A stretch of DNA of 64,000 nt from Zizania palustris (Eukaryota > Streptophyta > Magnoliopsida > Poales > Poaceae), in assembly GCA_019279435.1 (NCBI GenBank), contig JAAALK010000086.1:2356001-2420000 (forward strand), written 5' to 3'. The notes beneath the pieces are model-generated. The model saw only the letters and a program-made list of their open reading frames with translations. It had not been told where the DNA came from and did not search any database. The stretch's first letter is position 1. The number at the start of each line of letters is the position of its first letter. This document shows positions 45,040-56,773 of the stretch, piece by piece. The translations under genes were made by a program, and so were the position numbers.

Positions 45040-45290
45040 GTGACGTGCATTCAGTCCGCCACTACTAACCCTGATTAGTAGTGGCGGGCATGACGTCATC
45101 TGCCCGTCACTGCTGTTAGCCATAGCAGTAGTGGGCAGATGATGTCAACGAGCCCACCACCACTGTGTCAACAACAGTAACGGGCGCGCTGACCTCATGT
45201 GTCCGCCATTGCTATTGCTAACAATAGTTGCTAACAGCAGTGCGCGGGCAGATGACGTCATCGCGTCCGCCACTACTGTGTTTACTCCAT
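45040..45290. repeat. Left subterminal repeat array of CACTA E
   Basis: Alternating forward and inverted copies of TAGTAGTGGCGGGCA/GACGTCATCTGCCCG-type units. In En/Spm such repeats bind the TNPA-type protein. Confidence 0.85.
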
Positions 45291-45539
45291 TACACAGAAT
45301 GTTGTAAACCTTAATTCACACAGTCCCACAAACCAAAACACAGAAATTATATGCTTCACATAGTCATCCACATACACAGCAGCAAAACATCCACATATCC
45401 ACATACACATCCACAATAGCAACACATCAACACAACAACAACTCATCTCATCAATTAACAAATTTACAAAGTTTACATTTCATCACACATCAAGTTTAAA
45501 AAGTTTATATCTATCAAAATTTCAAAATTAACCATTGTT

Positions 45540-48500
45540 TCACAAATACATGCTCATACGGTTTATGCTTTCTTGGAAGGTCAACTCATATCTTGCGCAT
45601 CTTTTTTTTTGCTTCTCAGCTTCAAAATTCTTATCGATTTGTTGTACTTGCCTTTTCATTCTTCTGGCCCAATCATACAGAGTTGAATGCTTGGCCACTT
45701 CACCCTTAGGATCGAAGAATACTCCAAGCTCATGAAGAACCTCATGCATCATGAAGCGGCACATCCTTGATATGATGTCGTACTTTTTTGATTCTGAGAG
45801 TTGGCTCTTCTGAGCAACGTTAACGGTTGATGGACCTGACGCCTGCATACGTAACATATAAGTACATACGCTGCAAGTTATATTAGATTAACACACAATA
45901 AATCAACTTACTTCTTTAGTATCCTCAGATACTGTCCGTGCAAACTTTTCTAAGTTATTGCTCATGAAATCACAAGTATAATACCCGCAATGCACTGAAC
46001 CAGGAGATTATTTGTGACACTTCAAAATAGACAAAGTTAGAACGATATATAGTTTGGTTTTATCAATTGAATTAATAAATTTAAAAATATAATATTACCG
46101 GATAGTTGGTTCTGATAATCATATCTTTTGGCCTCTGTGGATCATGTGGGCCACCTAACCTTTCCACGTAGTATTTGTATGCACTTTGAATAACATTTAA
46201 TATATCTTGATATTCTTTTTTAGGTTTGTCGAGAGAGTCGAGCACATAAACCCTTGAGTACTTTGGGTATATTAGAAGTGCAATCCAATGATCACTATCG
46301 AAAGAAGTCATATATGATTATGTTAGTTTCATAATCGATAAAACATGATTAAGTGGATATAGTGGGTATACTTACTTAAAGTTATATGCCCCACTTATCA
46401 TTTCTCTGTCCTTCCATTGAAACATGCACCGCGCAATGTACAACGTAGCACAATTCCTTTTACTCTTCTTAAGTGTGTCTTGGTCTTGATTGAACATCTT
46501 CCTTTGAAATTTTTTCTAACCCGCGGTCCAGTACTTGTCATCGTTTCGGTTTAGTGTCGGGTTCGGTGCACTTTGGCTTATCAATGGCGGGTTCAAGTAC
46601 CCATATTTATTAGACGTGTAACAACATGAATTCAAACTACATATGTTATGAAACAATAGTCAATATAAGACATGATTGATTTTCACTTTGTATTGACAAA
46701 GTAAAAGTACTTACATGCACCATAGCATAACGCTTGTGATGTCGGTTCGCTGCAGACAGAACATCTGATGGAAGTCATCGAAAAATAATGTAAGAGTAAA
46801 CTCTGGGCAGTTGAATATTTCTTTTGGAACTTTCAATTATATTTGTGTAACTCCTAATGAAGACGCTTCGAGGTACCAGTCATGAAATATTCTCATCCGC
46901 CAACACATACTCTTAAGTACTCGTTGGGGTAATAATGGTTTGCCTGGTTCATATTCAATATAATCCTCGTCTCCGTAGGTCCATTTATCAACAGAAAGTG
47001 AGCCCGCCTGCTTTTGTACTGGAGCCTTTATGGGAGACGCTACGAGCGTAGAACGTGTTTGCCCCACAGTAGTAAAAAATTTAAGAATTTCAGATTTCGG
47101 CGCAGAACACTGCCCAGCTTGAACAATTGTCTTGTGGATTGCTTGCTTTGTGCTTGCATCTTGTTTTTCAGGCTTGGCCACTAGCACTGGCACTTTTGTG
47201 TTGGGCTCAGTGTGCTCAGTCACTGGCACTTGAGGCTTGGACAGAACTAGCACTGGCATTTGATCAGGCTCTTTCACTTTTGTGTTGGGCTCAGTGGGCT
47301 CAAGCACTGGCATTGGCTCTGTCACTTCAGGCTCGGCTGGAACTGGCAGTGGCATTTGATTTGGCTCGGCCGGAACTGACTCTTTCACTTGATTAGGCTC
47401 GGCCACTTTTGGTTCTGTCACTTCTACCACTTTATCGGGCATTGGCTCTTTCTCTGCCTCTTCCTCTATCTCACGCTCATCAACAGGTGATAAAGATCCT
47501 ATATTTTGCACATCCTGAGATGAAAGATATGTGGGGGATTGTGATGAGACAATAGGCGATTTACTCAGAACTTGTCTGCAGTAATTTGATATCTCGGCTC
47601 GCCCATAGGACAAAGTTATTCAGTGCATCTCCGATTGTCTCAATCCCCTCATCAGGCATTGGAAGATCCAAGGGGTCATTAATAAATCTGTCATTGGTGA
47701 TCTCATGGACCTGAACCTTGGTATACTCAGCAAGAATATGCCGATTGTGAAATAAATCCCAGGCATAGCAATGCCTCATGCAGCCTGTTGGGAATGCCCT
47801 TTGCGCCCTATCGGTACATGCAGGCTGCATGGTGTGTCCTCTTTAATATAATTTACAGGAAATTTTCTTGTACTGAGCCAACACTGCTTGGTACGTCAAG
47901 TCGTACCTCTGGCACAATTATCTGTTCCGCTGCAGCCTGCATTATGTTGGGATTCTTGTTAATAAATTCAAAAAGTGTCGCTCCCACTCTGCACAGCACT
48001 CTGCGGTATCGTCTGTGCGTGCTTGACGCTTCTTATATGTAGCACCCTCCTGTTTCTTGAAAGTATTTTTTTAGAGTGCTATAGAAGAGACACCTCGGGT
48101 GCGCCCTCGATGTTCCTCGTTTCCGAGAGCAGATGTAAGCTAGTCATTACATCCCTCGGGCTTGAACTTTCTAGCCTTCTCCAACTCAGTGATTTCCTGT
48201 GCTTTCTGAAATACTGCACTAGTCCCTGAGTCGGAGAGCATATATTGGCCCTTGGGTATTTTTTTAGCTCGACCTAGGATCCATCTCTTAGTGCGCTGAT
48301 CAGCACCTAAAAACTATTCAGGTAACCCAGCCGAACGGTCCTCCTTCTCCTTTCTACTCCACTCATCCTCCTTGGCCTTATATCCACCTAGGCCAAGTTT
48401 ATGTGGGAACTTATTTTTCTTATTAAGTTCTTTGAACATGATCCTTTCTTGTTTGGCTTCTTCTGAGCAATGCTGCAATTTGAATTCGTTCGACTCATTT

Positions 48501-49279
48501 GGCGTGATAAATCCATAGTCGTTGAGCGGCGACTGTCCTTTCTAAAGGTACCGTGTGTTCAGTTTAGTCCTAAACGTACGGAGAGACTTCTTGATAGTCT
48601 TCAATGTGGCATCTTTAGCATCTTCTAAGCGATCTTCCGCAAATTTATAATGTATTTTTATATGCTCCCACAATTCGTTCTTCGTAACTTCAGGGACAAT
48701 CTTCCAGTTTTTCCAAACTATCTTACACCGCTCCCTGGAGAGACATCCATAATCATTGTGCCACTTAGCTATGATTTCTGTCGGCTTCTTTGGAGCCCCA
48801 TCAACATACACATCTTCAACCTCGTAGACGGCTGTATGCAACTTGTTCTTCTCCCGTTTTCCCCTCCTCTTCGCATTTGCAGAGGATGTAGTGGTTGCGG
48901 GCTCAACAGTTGTTCGCTTAGATGACTCAACAGCTGGGACAATAGTTGTTGTTTTCTCGATTTGAAATAATCGACGCTTGCTTCCTCGCTTTGGAAAATC
49001 CTACGACGATAGACAATGTGAGCTTCAGGAATGTAATCCTCGGTTAGAAGATGCTCTGACTTGTTACTAACGCAATAACTACCTCCGCTTGAGCTTCAGG
49101 AATGTAATCCTCATCGGCGTCTTCTCTCGTTCTCTTCTTCCTAGGCTCCATTGGATGTTCATTCTCTAGAGAGTGGTACGAAGATTCGCTATCGGAGGAT
49201 CCTCAGATGGACCCTCTTTATTTGTTTTTGCGGGAAACTCGTAGATGAGCTCCTCGACGGGACGTCCTTCATCCGCCAT
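45540..49279 (-). pseudogene. CACTA E second gene: acidic N-term, coiled domain, EP-repeat linker, Ulp1-like C48 protease
   Basis: ATG at 49277-49279 starts MADEGRPVEELIYEF. A frameshift near 49190 and a donor (GCGGAG|GTAGTT) follow. The body includes KKPTEIIAKWHNDYGCLSR (48841-48542), GDALNNFVLWASRDIKL (about 47640-47580) typical of grass CACTA second genes, a Pro/Glu/Val repeat linker (EPNQMPxPVPAEP...; 47500-47150), then a Ulp1-like protease with SDHWIALLIYP...VLDS (46311-46230; His and Asp) and CGYYTCDFM (about 45985; Cys). Introns near 46098-45995 and 45911-45843 have good splice sites, though the first does not keep phase. The last exon ends at 45540. At least three frame breaks, so probably inactive. 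Presumed role from the family: binding subterminal repeats and regulating transposition; the protease substrate is unknown. Confidence 0.68.
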
Positions 49280-49379
49280 AGATTAACTATTCATAGTTAA
49301 GAGGTTAATGTATCATAATTATGGTTATGAAAAAAAAGTTCCGATGTCATATTTTCATGTACGAAACAATGCACAAATT

Positions 49380-50037
49380 AGTCAGCTATTACTTCTAAAG
49401 CTACTATATTAATACTCAAGTTAGGAGATTGTGTTCTGTCTCTCTCTAGTGTTGTTGAGGCCTCAACATATTTTGTGTTGTTTTCAAATATGTTCATGGC
49501 TGCCATGGAACTATGAGCACATCCATTCCCTGCCAGCAGCACAAGAAAGAAGAAGTTGTTGAAGGGAATGGACGTGTCACACAGCTTGATGACATACATG
49601 AGATAACTCAATAACAATTTGCATCATAGACCTCTAAAAGGAATTGCAGAATCTAATGTTGGTCTTCAGCCGGATGAACTTGAGGTTTAGTATAGTAGCC
49701 TCAGAAGTAATAACAGTAGTAAATTGATCATAGTGTCAAAGGTGGGAAATGTATGAAAACTCTTCTTGGCTACAGTAGTCAGCTATTACTTCTGAAGCTA
49801 CTATATTAATCCTCAAGTTAGGAGATTGTGTTGTTCTCTCTCTCTAGTGTTGTTGAGGCCTCAGCATATTTTGTGTTGTTTTTCAAATATGTTCATGGCT
49901 GCAATGGAACCGTGAGCACATCCATTCCCTACCAGCAACACGAGAAAGAAGAAGTTGTTGATGGGAATGGATGTGCCACACGGCTTGATGACATACATGA
50001 GATAACTCAATTACAATTTGCATCATAGGCCTCTAAA
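49380..50037. repeat. Two-copy direct repeat of about 260 bp (period about 397)
   Basis: 49380-49640 and 49777-50037 both start GTCAGCTATTACTTCT and end GCATCATAG(A/G)CCTCTAAAAG. A short third piece (AAGTTGTTGAAGGGAATGGACATGTC) lies near 50090. Confidence 0.88.
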
Positions 50038-50109
50038 AGTTGTTCTAAAAAAGTTGTTGAAGATCTAATCCCTAGCAGTGTTCTAAAAAAGTTGTTGAAG
50101 GGAATGGAC

Positions 50110-50231
50110 ATGTCGCACGGCAAAGGGCTCCGAGACGGTGGCAACGGGCACAGGAATTTGATTTGCAATTGACCTAGGGTTTCGTCCGAGCGGGAGCCAA
50201 AAACTATATATAGGTGTATTAGCAGTGGGGG
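50110..50231 (-). promoter_or_regulatory. Second, truncated copy of the internal CACTA E promoter
   Basis: Repeats 51430-51551: minus-strand TATATATAG (50204-50212) with CACTGCTAATACACC upstream and CTCGGAGCCC downstream. The subterminal repeats beyond CACTGC are lost. It could serve as a proximal promoter for the second gene. Confidence 0.45.
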
Positions 50232-51020
50232 CAAGATGAATAATATATATACTTTGTTTCATTAATTCATGCATCAATCAGGTCATCAACTATGTATTAT
50301 ATACAACATAGTGCATAAAACACAATATTGAACAAAATAGCACACTAACATATCACTGTATCATGCTGATACATATATGCCAAGAGATGTGAGGTTGTAA
50401 TGTGGTATGCAATATTTCTCATGGCATAACTTAGATGTAGAAGACTTCACCCAAAATTAGACTAATATATATTGAGTGAATGGTACATTTCCATTAATCA
50501 ATGCCAAAATAGGTGTAACAAAGTAGTATACAGTGGTTCTACAAATGATCCTTTAACCAAAATGCAAAACTAAAGAAGTAAGCATGCATACACTAATGCT
50601 AAAGAGGCATATGTGCATAAGAGATCACATTTTTTCCTACATTTCGCACCGTAAATTTTAGTCAGTTAACTAGGATAGGTACAAAGTAATTTCAACATCC
50701 CCTGAACTTAGAATGTTGCTACACACATAGTTAAGTTCTTACTGACAGAGATAACATAGAACAAAATGATAACTATCCACAAATTTCACTTCTCATGTTG
50801 ATATGTGCAAATAGTGAACCACAAGCCACTATTTCCTAGAAATTCTGAAATTGATAAACTCTTTAAGACTTCTAGGTCCTAATTTTCAAATGTTGTTCAA
50901 TCTTGCTTCCTATTTTTCCATCTTTCTGAACAGAGATAGAAATACCTAATATTTTTTATACATTGTCATGTATTCATATTAATGAAGAATTGTGGGCACT
51001 CCAAATGTAAGGACAATAAA
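50232..51020. other. CACTA E interior without recognised gene
   Basis: AT-rich sequence with no long ORF and no recognised domain. It separates the two promoter-like copies, so it may be an intron of the second gene or an old insertion. Confidence 0.35.
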
Positions 51021-51029
51021 CCCTAGAAA

Positions 51030-51480
51030 CTTTTTAGCAACCTGAATGGGGACGGCGGCGTGCGCTCGGGGACGTGGATGGCGGCGACGGCTCCAAGATG
51101 GCGGCGTGGGGTCTAGGGACAACGACGCGGGCTCTGGTTACGGGCGGAGTTCAGGGTGACGGCGGCAACAGGCTTTGGGGACGACAGCGACGGGCTCCGA
51201 GGGTGGTGGCGCGGGCTCTGGGATGGGGACGGCAGCGTGCGCTTAGGGACGGGGACGACAGTGACGGCTCCGAGGTGGCAGCGAGAGGTCCGGGGACATC
51301 GACGTGGGCTCCGGTGACGGGCTTCGGGGACGACTTCGATGGCTCCGAGGCGGCGGCGAGGCGTCCGGGGACACCAACGGCTCCGAGACGACGGCGACGA
51401 GCTTCGGGGACGACAACGACGGGATCCGAGGGCGGCGGCGCGGGCTCCGAGAGCGGCAGCAACGGGCGGGAGGAGTTTAG
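51030..51480 (-). repeat. GC-rich short-repeat tract (CTCGGAGCC/GTCGTCCCCG units)
   Basis: Tandem-like units of GGGGACGAC and GGCTCCGAGG. Both strands are open here, but the translations are Ala/Pro/Ser/Arg low complexity. The position just downstream of an internal TATA suggests a transcribed leader of the second gene. Confidence 0.55.
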
Positions 51481-51524
51481 GGTTTATAAATGAAATGTAT
51501 TTTTCAGACGACGGGAGCGAAAAA

Positions 51525-51532
51525 TTTATATA
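51525..51532 (-). promoter_or_regulatory. Internal TATA box of CACTA E, next to an internal subterminal-repeat cluster
   Basis: Minus-strand TATATAAA. The subterminal-type repeat array begins about 10 bp upstream (51541-51775). The same spacing is seen at the right terminus (TATA 56094-56101, repeats from 56111). Likely promoter of the second gene. Confidence 0.55.
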
Positions 51533-51540
51533 GGTGTATT

Positions 51541-51775
51541 AGCAGTGGAGGGCATGCTGATGTCATCCTGCCTGCCACTGCTATTTCCTCTTAGTAGTGG
51601 TGGGCGATGACGTCACCAGCCCGCCACTACTAATCCGCCCGCCGCTGGTGCTCGACTTAGTAGTGGCGGGTCGCTGACGTCACCGACCGCCACTACTAAA
51701 AGGAATAACAGTGGCGGGCTGGTGATGTCAGCATGCCCACCACTGATTACACCCGACCGCCACTACTAATAGCGG
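51541..51775. repeat. Internal copy of the subterminal-repeat array in CACTA E
   Basis: Contains TAGTAGTGG(T/C)GGGC, GCCCGCCACTACTAA and GACGTCACC units identical in style to the terminal arrays, but no CACTACTAC terminus, so it is not simply the end of a second element. Confidence 0.8.
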
Positions 51776-51822
51776 TAAGGATTATCTAATATATGTTGTG
51801 CTTACATTTCGAGAAACACTTT

Positions 51823-51916
51823 GTGGCACAGTGGTGCGGGGGTTGCTTTGGTGCCATGCGGTTTGAGGTTCGAACCTTGCTGCCGGCAGGCGGTTTGAGG
51901 TTTGAACCTTGCTGCT
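51823..51916 (+). other. tRNA-like / SINE-like sequence
   Basis: TGGCACAGTGGTG (51823-51835) fits a pol III A box and GGTTCGAACCT (51867-51877) a B box, about 32 bp apart. The B-box part is duplicated (CGGTTTGAGGTT(C/T)GAACCTTGCTGC). No cloverleaf and no flanking duplication seen, so a tRNA gene is unlikely; a SINE fragment is possible. Confidence 0.4.
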
Positions 51917-52159
51917 GGCCTCTAATTTTCAACACTTTTTGTATTGATGTTTAAATCCTCATTTGAACTTTAATTTTTTTTAACAATAAAAATACATCAT
52001 AACTTATCAAATTTTAAAAATTGGTATTTCCCCCCTCGATTTACGTTATACATGTATTATTAATTAACTATAATTAAATAATAACCTATATATATTACCA
52101 ATATCTTAAACAAAATGACATAATTGATTTTACAAATATGCACGCTAAACATAAATGAT

Positions 52160-55100
52160 TTAGCCCTGCACTAATTTTCCATAGCCATCGGTGTGTAGAT
52201 AAGGAATGACACTGCCAAATGATAGTTTTGCTTCAACCACATTGATCCTTGACATGTCAATGAAAAACGGCACCTCATCAAACTGATTGTATTCTTCTTC
52301 TTCTTCGACTCCATCAACTCCAACAATTCTTTGTTTTCCTAAAGCAACGATGTATTTTTTCTCATCTTTAGGATCAAGTATGTAAAATACTTGTGCCACG
52401 GATTGAACGAGTATCCAAGGGTCATCTTTATAAGCCACCTTATTAAGGTCAACTATTGTAAACCCGTAATCATCCACCTCCACACCTTCTGGATGTCTGA
52501 CCCACTTGCATTTAAATACAATGATTTCTATAGAGTTTATGTAGTTAAGTTCCCATATTTCTTCGATGTATCCATAGTAAGTATTCTTTTGTCCAGTGCT
52601 ATCGTCTGCATCTGCTATGACACCACTATTTTTGCGCTGACTCTTTTGATCCTTTGCTTTGGTATAGAATGTGAAACCATTGATGTCATACGCTTGCCAT
52701 GTTTTAACCATGCTCAATGGACCATAAGACAATTTATTTATCATCATCTCTTCGTCGTTTTCTCCAATCGAATGGTTTAGATCCCTCAGCCATGATGTGA
52801 AATGAATTTTGTGTTCTTTCATAATCCATTGTTCATCGTGATCTTCATTCGTTTCACGAAGCTCTTGCAGGTGTTGTTCAACATATGGTCTCATAATCGC
52901 CAACTGATGCATTACACTGTAATGTGATTCTCTTATTGTTTGGTAGCTATTGTCTCGTATGATTTTCCTGCCTTTAGTTCCTTTACCGGTGAGTCTTCCA
53001 TGGTGCCGGGATATGGGAACTCCTATTCTTTTTCCATCTCTTATGTAATCTGCGTAGCACTCAATGACTTCCTCAGTCGTGTAGCCCTCTATCATGGAAC
53101 CCTCTGGATAAGCATGATTTCGTACGTAACCCATGAAGATAACCATTAGACGCTTGTACGCATACATATTGTGCATGTACGTTGGACCGAGAACAAAGAT
53201 TTGGTCTGCTATATGTATCATATAGTGCTCCATAATATCAAAATATGTAGGAGGAAAACACATCTCAAGCTGACACATAGTCTCCCTCATTTGTTTACGT
53301 AATTCATTTAACTCTTCAGTGTCGATCACCTTCGTTGATATGACGTTGAAGAAGTGACACATGCGTGTTATCACCATCTTCAGAAATGAATGTTTGATTC
53401 CTCTTACTACGATGGTGAGGAATAGCCCAAGCATAACATGACAATCATGAGTGTTGTAGCCGCTCATCCTCAAATCTGCTATGGAGACAATATTCATTAT
53501 ATTCGTTGAGAATCCTGTTGGAACTCTAATTCCATGTAGACACCTGCAGATTGATCTTTTCTCATCAATTGTGATGTTATAGCTAGCAGTAGGAAGGAAA
53601 TTTTTTTCATTGGCCCTTTCCCGTGGGTGAAGCTCGGGTCTAATTCCGAGAGTTTGAAGGTCCCTTCGTACTTTGAGTCCATCTTTTGATTTGCCCAGTA
53701 TGTCTAACAAAATACCGATGGTGCTTTCGATGACATTCTTCTCAACGTGCATTGTATCGATAGCATGACCAATCTCCAACTCCTTCCAATAGGGCAAATA
53801 TCTAAAGAAGATTGACTGCTTTTTAAATGGAACGCCCTTTGAAATTTTTTCAGATTTCTTCCTCTTCTTTTTGAAAACAACTTTGATATTCTTTACCATT
53901 TCGAATAGAAATTTGCCGTCTCGATGTCGTGGAGGCTGTCCAAGCTCGATTGTACCATCAAAATGGTTCCTATTTCTTTGATATTTGTGGTTTTTTGGTA
54001 AAAATCTACGATGTCGCATATATATCGTCTTAACGAATGATGAAAGATGCATAGATTCTGTCTGGTCCACACACTCTACACATGTTGTCTTTCCTTTAAC
54101 CTGTCCCGTTAGGGACATACGTCCTGGGTTTTCAGCTATGGTGCAAAAGATCATAGCTCTTAGATTGAAGTGCTCTTTCTTGTGCTCATCCCACACATAG
54201 ACACAATGTTTCCATAGACGTTTCATATCCTCCATCAAAGGTTCTAGAAAGATATCACTGTCATTGCCAGGTTGTTTTGGACCAGAAATTAGAGTAGTGA
54301 GCATAAGGTATTTTCTTTTATGGCACAACCATGATGGAATGTTGAACAAGCATAGAAAGACCGGCCACGTACTGTGTGGGTTCCTCATCTCACTGAAGGG
54401 ATTCATTCCATCCGTGCTATGTCCCATCCTGATATTTCTGGGATCGTCCGAGAAATATGGATGGGCCAGGTCAAATGATTTCCACTGCCTAGCATCCGCA
54501 GGGTGGCGAAGTTCTCCGTCCTTCTTTCACCCAGCAAAATGCCAGATTAATAGTTCAACATCTCTGGGATTAGAGAACATACGTTTCAAGTGATCAATCA
54601 CCGGTAGGTACCACATTACTAAGGCTGGAACTTTCCTCTCCGTCTTATATCCATGATGGTCTGCAATAACATTTTCTTTCTCTTCTGCAACCTCTTATTC
54701 TTCTTCTGGTGGTCATTGTAGTCCTCCACACAGTCATTTGGACGTTTGTATCAACTTGCGTTGCACTGCGGATATCTCTCTAACAATCCATACTCTTTTC
54801 GATATAGGATACAGTGGTTCGGGCATGCATGAATCTTCTGAACGCCCAAAGTCAACGGACAAATCATCTTCTTTGCTTGGTACGTATCAGATGGTAGACC
54901 ATTGGGTTTCGGCAAAACCTTTTTTAGGAGTTGTAAAAGATCTGAAAAACTAGTGTCAGACCATCTATTGTTGGCCTTCAGTTTCATAAGCTAAAGAATT
55001 GTGTACAACACAGTATACTGCTTATCGCATCCGTGGCGTTCCTCGTAAAGAAGGTTTTTTATGCATTGTCAAGTGCTTCAAAGTTATCGTATCCTTTGGT

Positions 55101-55532
55101 TGTAGTTCTCTGCAATAGCACCTCAGGCGCAATATTTTGCATCAGTTCCTCCACATCAAAGGCGTCATCATCATCATGTTGATCAACATCATCATGTGTT
55201 ATGTCGGATGTATGATCACAACCTCTTCTATGTTGATGAGCATCTTGCGGCACATCAGAATCTTCAGGAGGGTTTTGGCCCATCTCACTGTGTTTCATCT
55301 ATATATAATAGTTCTTCACGAAACCATTTTTCAACAAGTGAAATCGTATGGTTTCACGATCTGAACAAGGATACATCGCTTCATTTTTACAAACTTTACA
55401 AGGACAATATATTGCCGCTTCACTCTAACGGGAAGCATATTGTGCGGCAGCTTCAGTAAATTTAGTTACTCTGTTAAAATATGCCACCACATCTCCGTCG
55501 TTGGACGAGTACATCCAGGACCTGTGCTCCAT
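52160..55532 (-). pseudogene. CACTA E TNP2 transposase
   Basis: The catalytic protein that cuts CACTA ends. ATG at 55530-55532 begins the transposase-associated zinc domain (CPCKVCKN, about 55400), which carries TAG at 55425-55427 and TAG at 55299-55301. An acidic DDVDQHDDDDAFDVEELMQ stretch, a frameshift near 55060, a TAG just before 54987 and a shift near 54750 follow. A long part is open from 54527 after a TGA (54528-54530): FDLAHPYFSDDPRNIRMGHS, STDGMNPF, HVEKNV (Transposase_21 catalytic region), then a DUF4218-type domain (about 53330-53020, FPPTYFDIMEHYMIH) and a DUF4216-type domain (about 52590-52430). The 755-codon frame 54427-52160 is uninterrupted. Domain names are from family knowledge. 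Inactive as read unless some breaks are spliced out. Confidence 0.88.
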
Positions 55533-56093
55533 CTAAAACATATATTATTTGAAAAAATATTAATAAATTCATTATTGTTAATTTTAGTAATTTACAAATT
55601 GAAAATATATTGATTTATTATCGCTCATAACAACATTAATTAAAAATGCTTTAATTCAAACTATGTATTAAGTAGAAAAAAATTATTAAATAAATTAACT
55701 ACATTGGTTTCTCTCTCCAAACAACATAACTCTAGATCTATAATCATAAATCAAATTAAAAAATAGATTAAAACAACGTAAAAATTTATACAAGTTATGA
55801 ATAATTGTGAGGAGGGTCATATTTGTTCATTTGGGAGAAAGAAACACTATAAATGGAAGATTATTCGAAAATTTCTATTCACAAACCCTAAATTAGTAAA
55901 ACGCTAATAACTCATTATATACATGATTAAATACAAAATAAATGTGAGATTGGCATGGATTTACCTCCTAGAATGAAATCCTTCAAAAGAAACAAAAACA
56001 AAGCCTCCCCCCTCTTTATCTAGATTTTTGTCGCCATTGTACGGACAAAATTAAATGCGAACTCCATTAGAGCTCGGGGAGGAAGAAGGTACA
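55533..56093 (-). other. TNP2 leader region of CACTA E
   Basis: AT-rich stretch between the terminal TATA box and the TNP2 ATG. Plus strand AAATGTGAGATTGGC and CCTCCCCCCTC near 56000 correspond to a purine-rich leader. Probably 5' UTR with intron; no other gene seen. Confidence 0.45.
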
Positions 56094-56101
56094 CATTTAT
56101 A
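56094..56101 (-). promoter_or_regulatory. TATA box of the CACTA E terminal (TNP2) promoter
   Basis: Minus-strand TATAAATG in CTGGATATAAATGTG. The subterminal array starts about 10 bp upstream at 56111. Confidence 0.6.
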
Positions 56102-56104
56102 TCC

Positions 56105-56345
56105 AGAATAGTAGTGGCGGTCGCAAGTGACATCATCAATACTTTAGTGGCGGACTGCGTAGCAGCGGTGGGCAGCACCAGCGTCCGCCACTACTATTGG
56201 TAATATAGTGGCGGTCCGGACTGACGTCAGCACTGACCGCCACTACTTTACCAATAGTTGTGGCGGGCACTGGTGCTACCGTCAGCACCAGCAACTCTAG
56301 TGGCGGGCATCTAATGCCCGCCACTACAGTGGAAAACTCCAATGC
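56105..56345. repeat. Right subterminal repeat array of CACTA E
   Basis: Alternating GTAGTGGCGG and CCGCCACTACT units with GACGTCAG and GGCAGCACCAGC spacers, like the left array. Confidence 0.85.
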
Positions 56346-56374
56346 CACTACAGTAGCGATTATTAGTAGTGAAG

Positions 56375-56773
56375 GGGCGGCGCAGGCCGATGCGAACAGT
56401 GGCGAACGGCGCACGACGCGAGTCATTGTGGATGGCGGTGGACGGTAACGACACGAGGAGGGAAAGTGGCACATGATGGTGGATGGGGTGAGCAGACATA
56501 GTGGATGTTGAAAGTAGTAGCACTTTTAGGTTTAACTTATGTCATAAATAAATCATGACAGTAAATAGATGAACTAATGTAACCATGTTATACGATTACA
56601 TTATACACATGTATGAATTTGCAGCACACATGAACAGATATAATATACTCGACGTAGTTAGAACATATAGGTTCTTCACTGGAGAAGCAGTAGCAAGTGG
56701 AGCTGGTACCACGTTGACGACACACGGTACAGGACGATGACGACGACATGTAGCACTCGAGCGTAGAGGAAGA
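56375..56773. other. Spacer between CACTA E and Sirevirus G
   Basis: About 400 bp; GC-rich first 100 bases (GGCGGTGGACGG), then AT-rich sequence. No gene or repeat recognised. Confidence 0.4.

Larger units (their letters stand above)
44994..56371 (-). mobile_element. CACTA (En/Spm) transposon E, 11.4 kb, TSD AAG
   Basis: Left end CACTACTACAAAA; right end ATTATTAGTAGTG (complement CACTACTAATAAT). TSD AAG on both sides. Subterminal repeats of the type CCGCCACTACTA/TAGTAGTGGCGGGC fill 45040-45290 and 56105-56345, and again an internal cluster at 51541-51775. It carries TNP2 transposase and a second gene with a Ulp1-like domain, both on the minus strand and both with inactivating changes. Confidence 0.9.

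Noticed and set aside
51074..51533. Gly/Arg-rich ORFs on the plus strand
   Set aside because: Repeat of GGGGACGAC units inside CACTA E, open on both strands; no homology recognised.
44994..51780. CACTA E as two separate neighbouring CACTA elements
   Set aside because: The outer ends share the TSD AAG, the two genes complement each other, and no CACTA terminus is visible at the internal array. Kept as one element, with the alternative noted.
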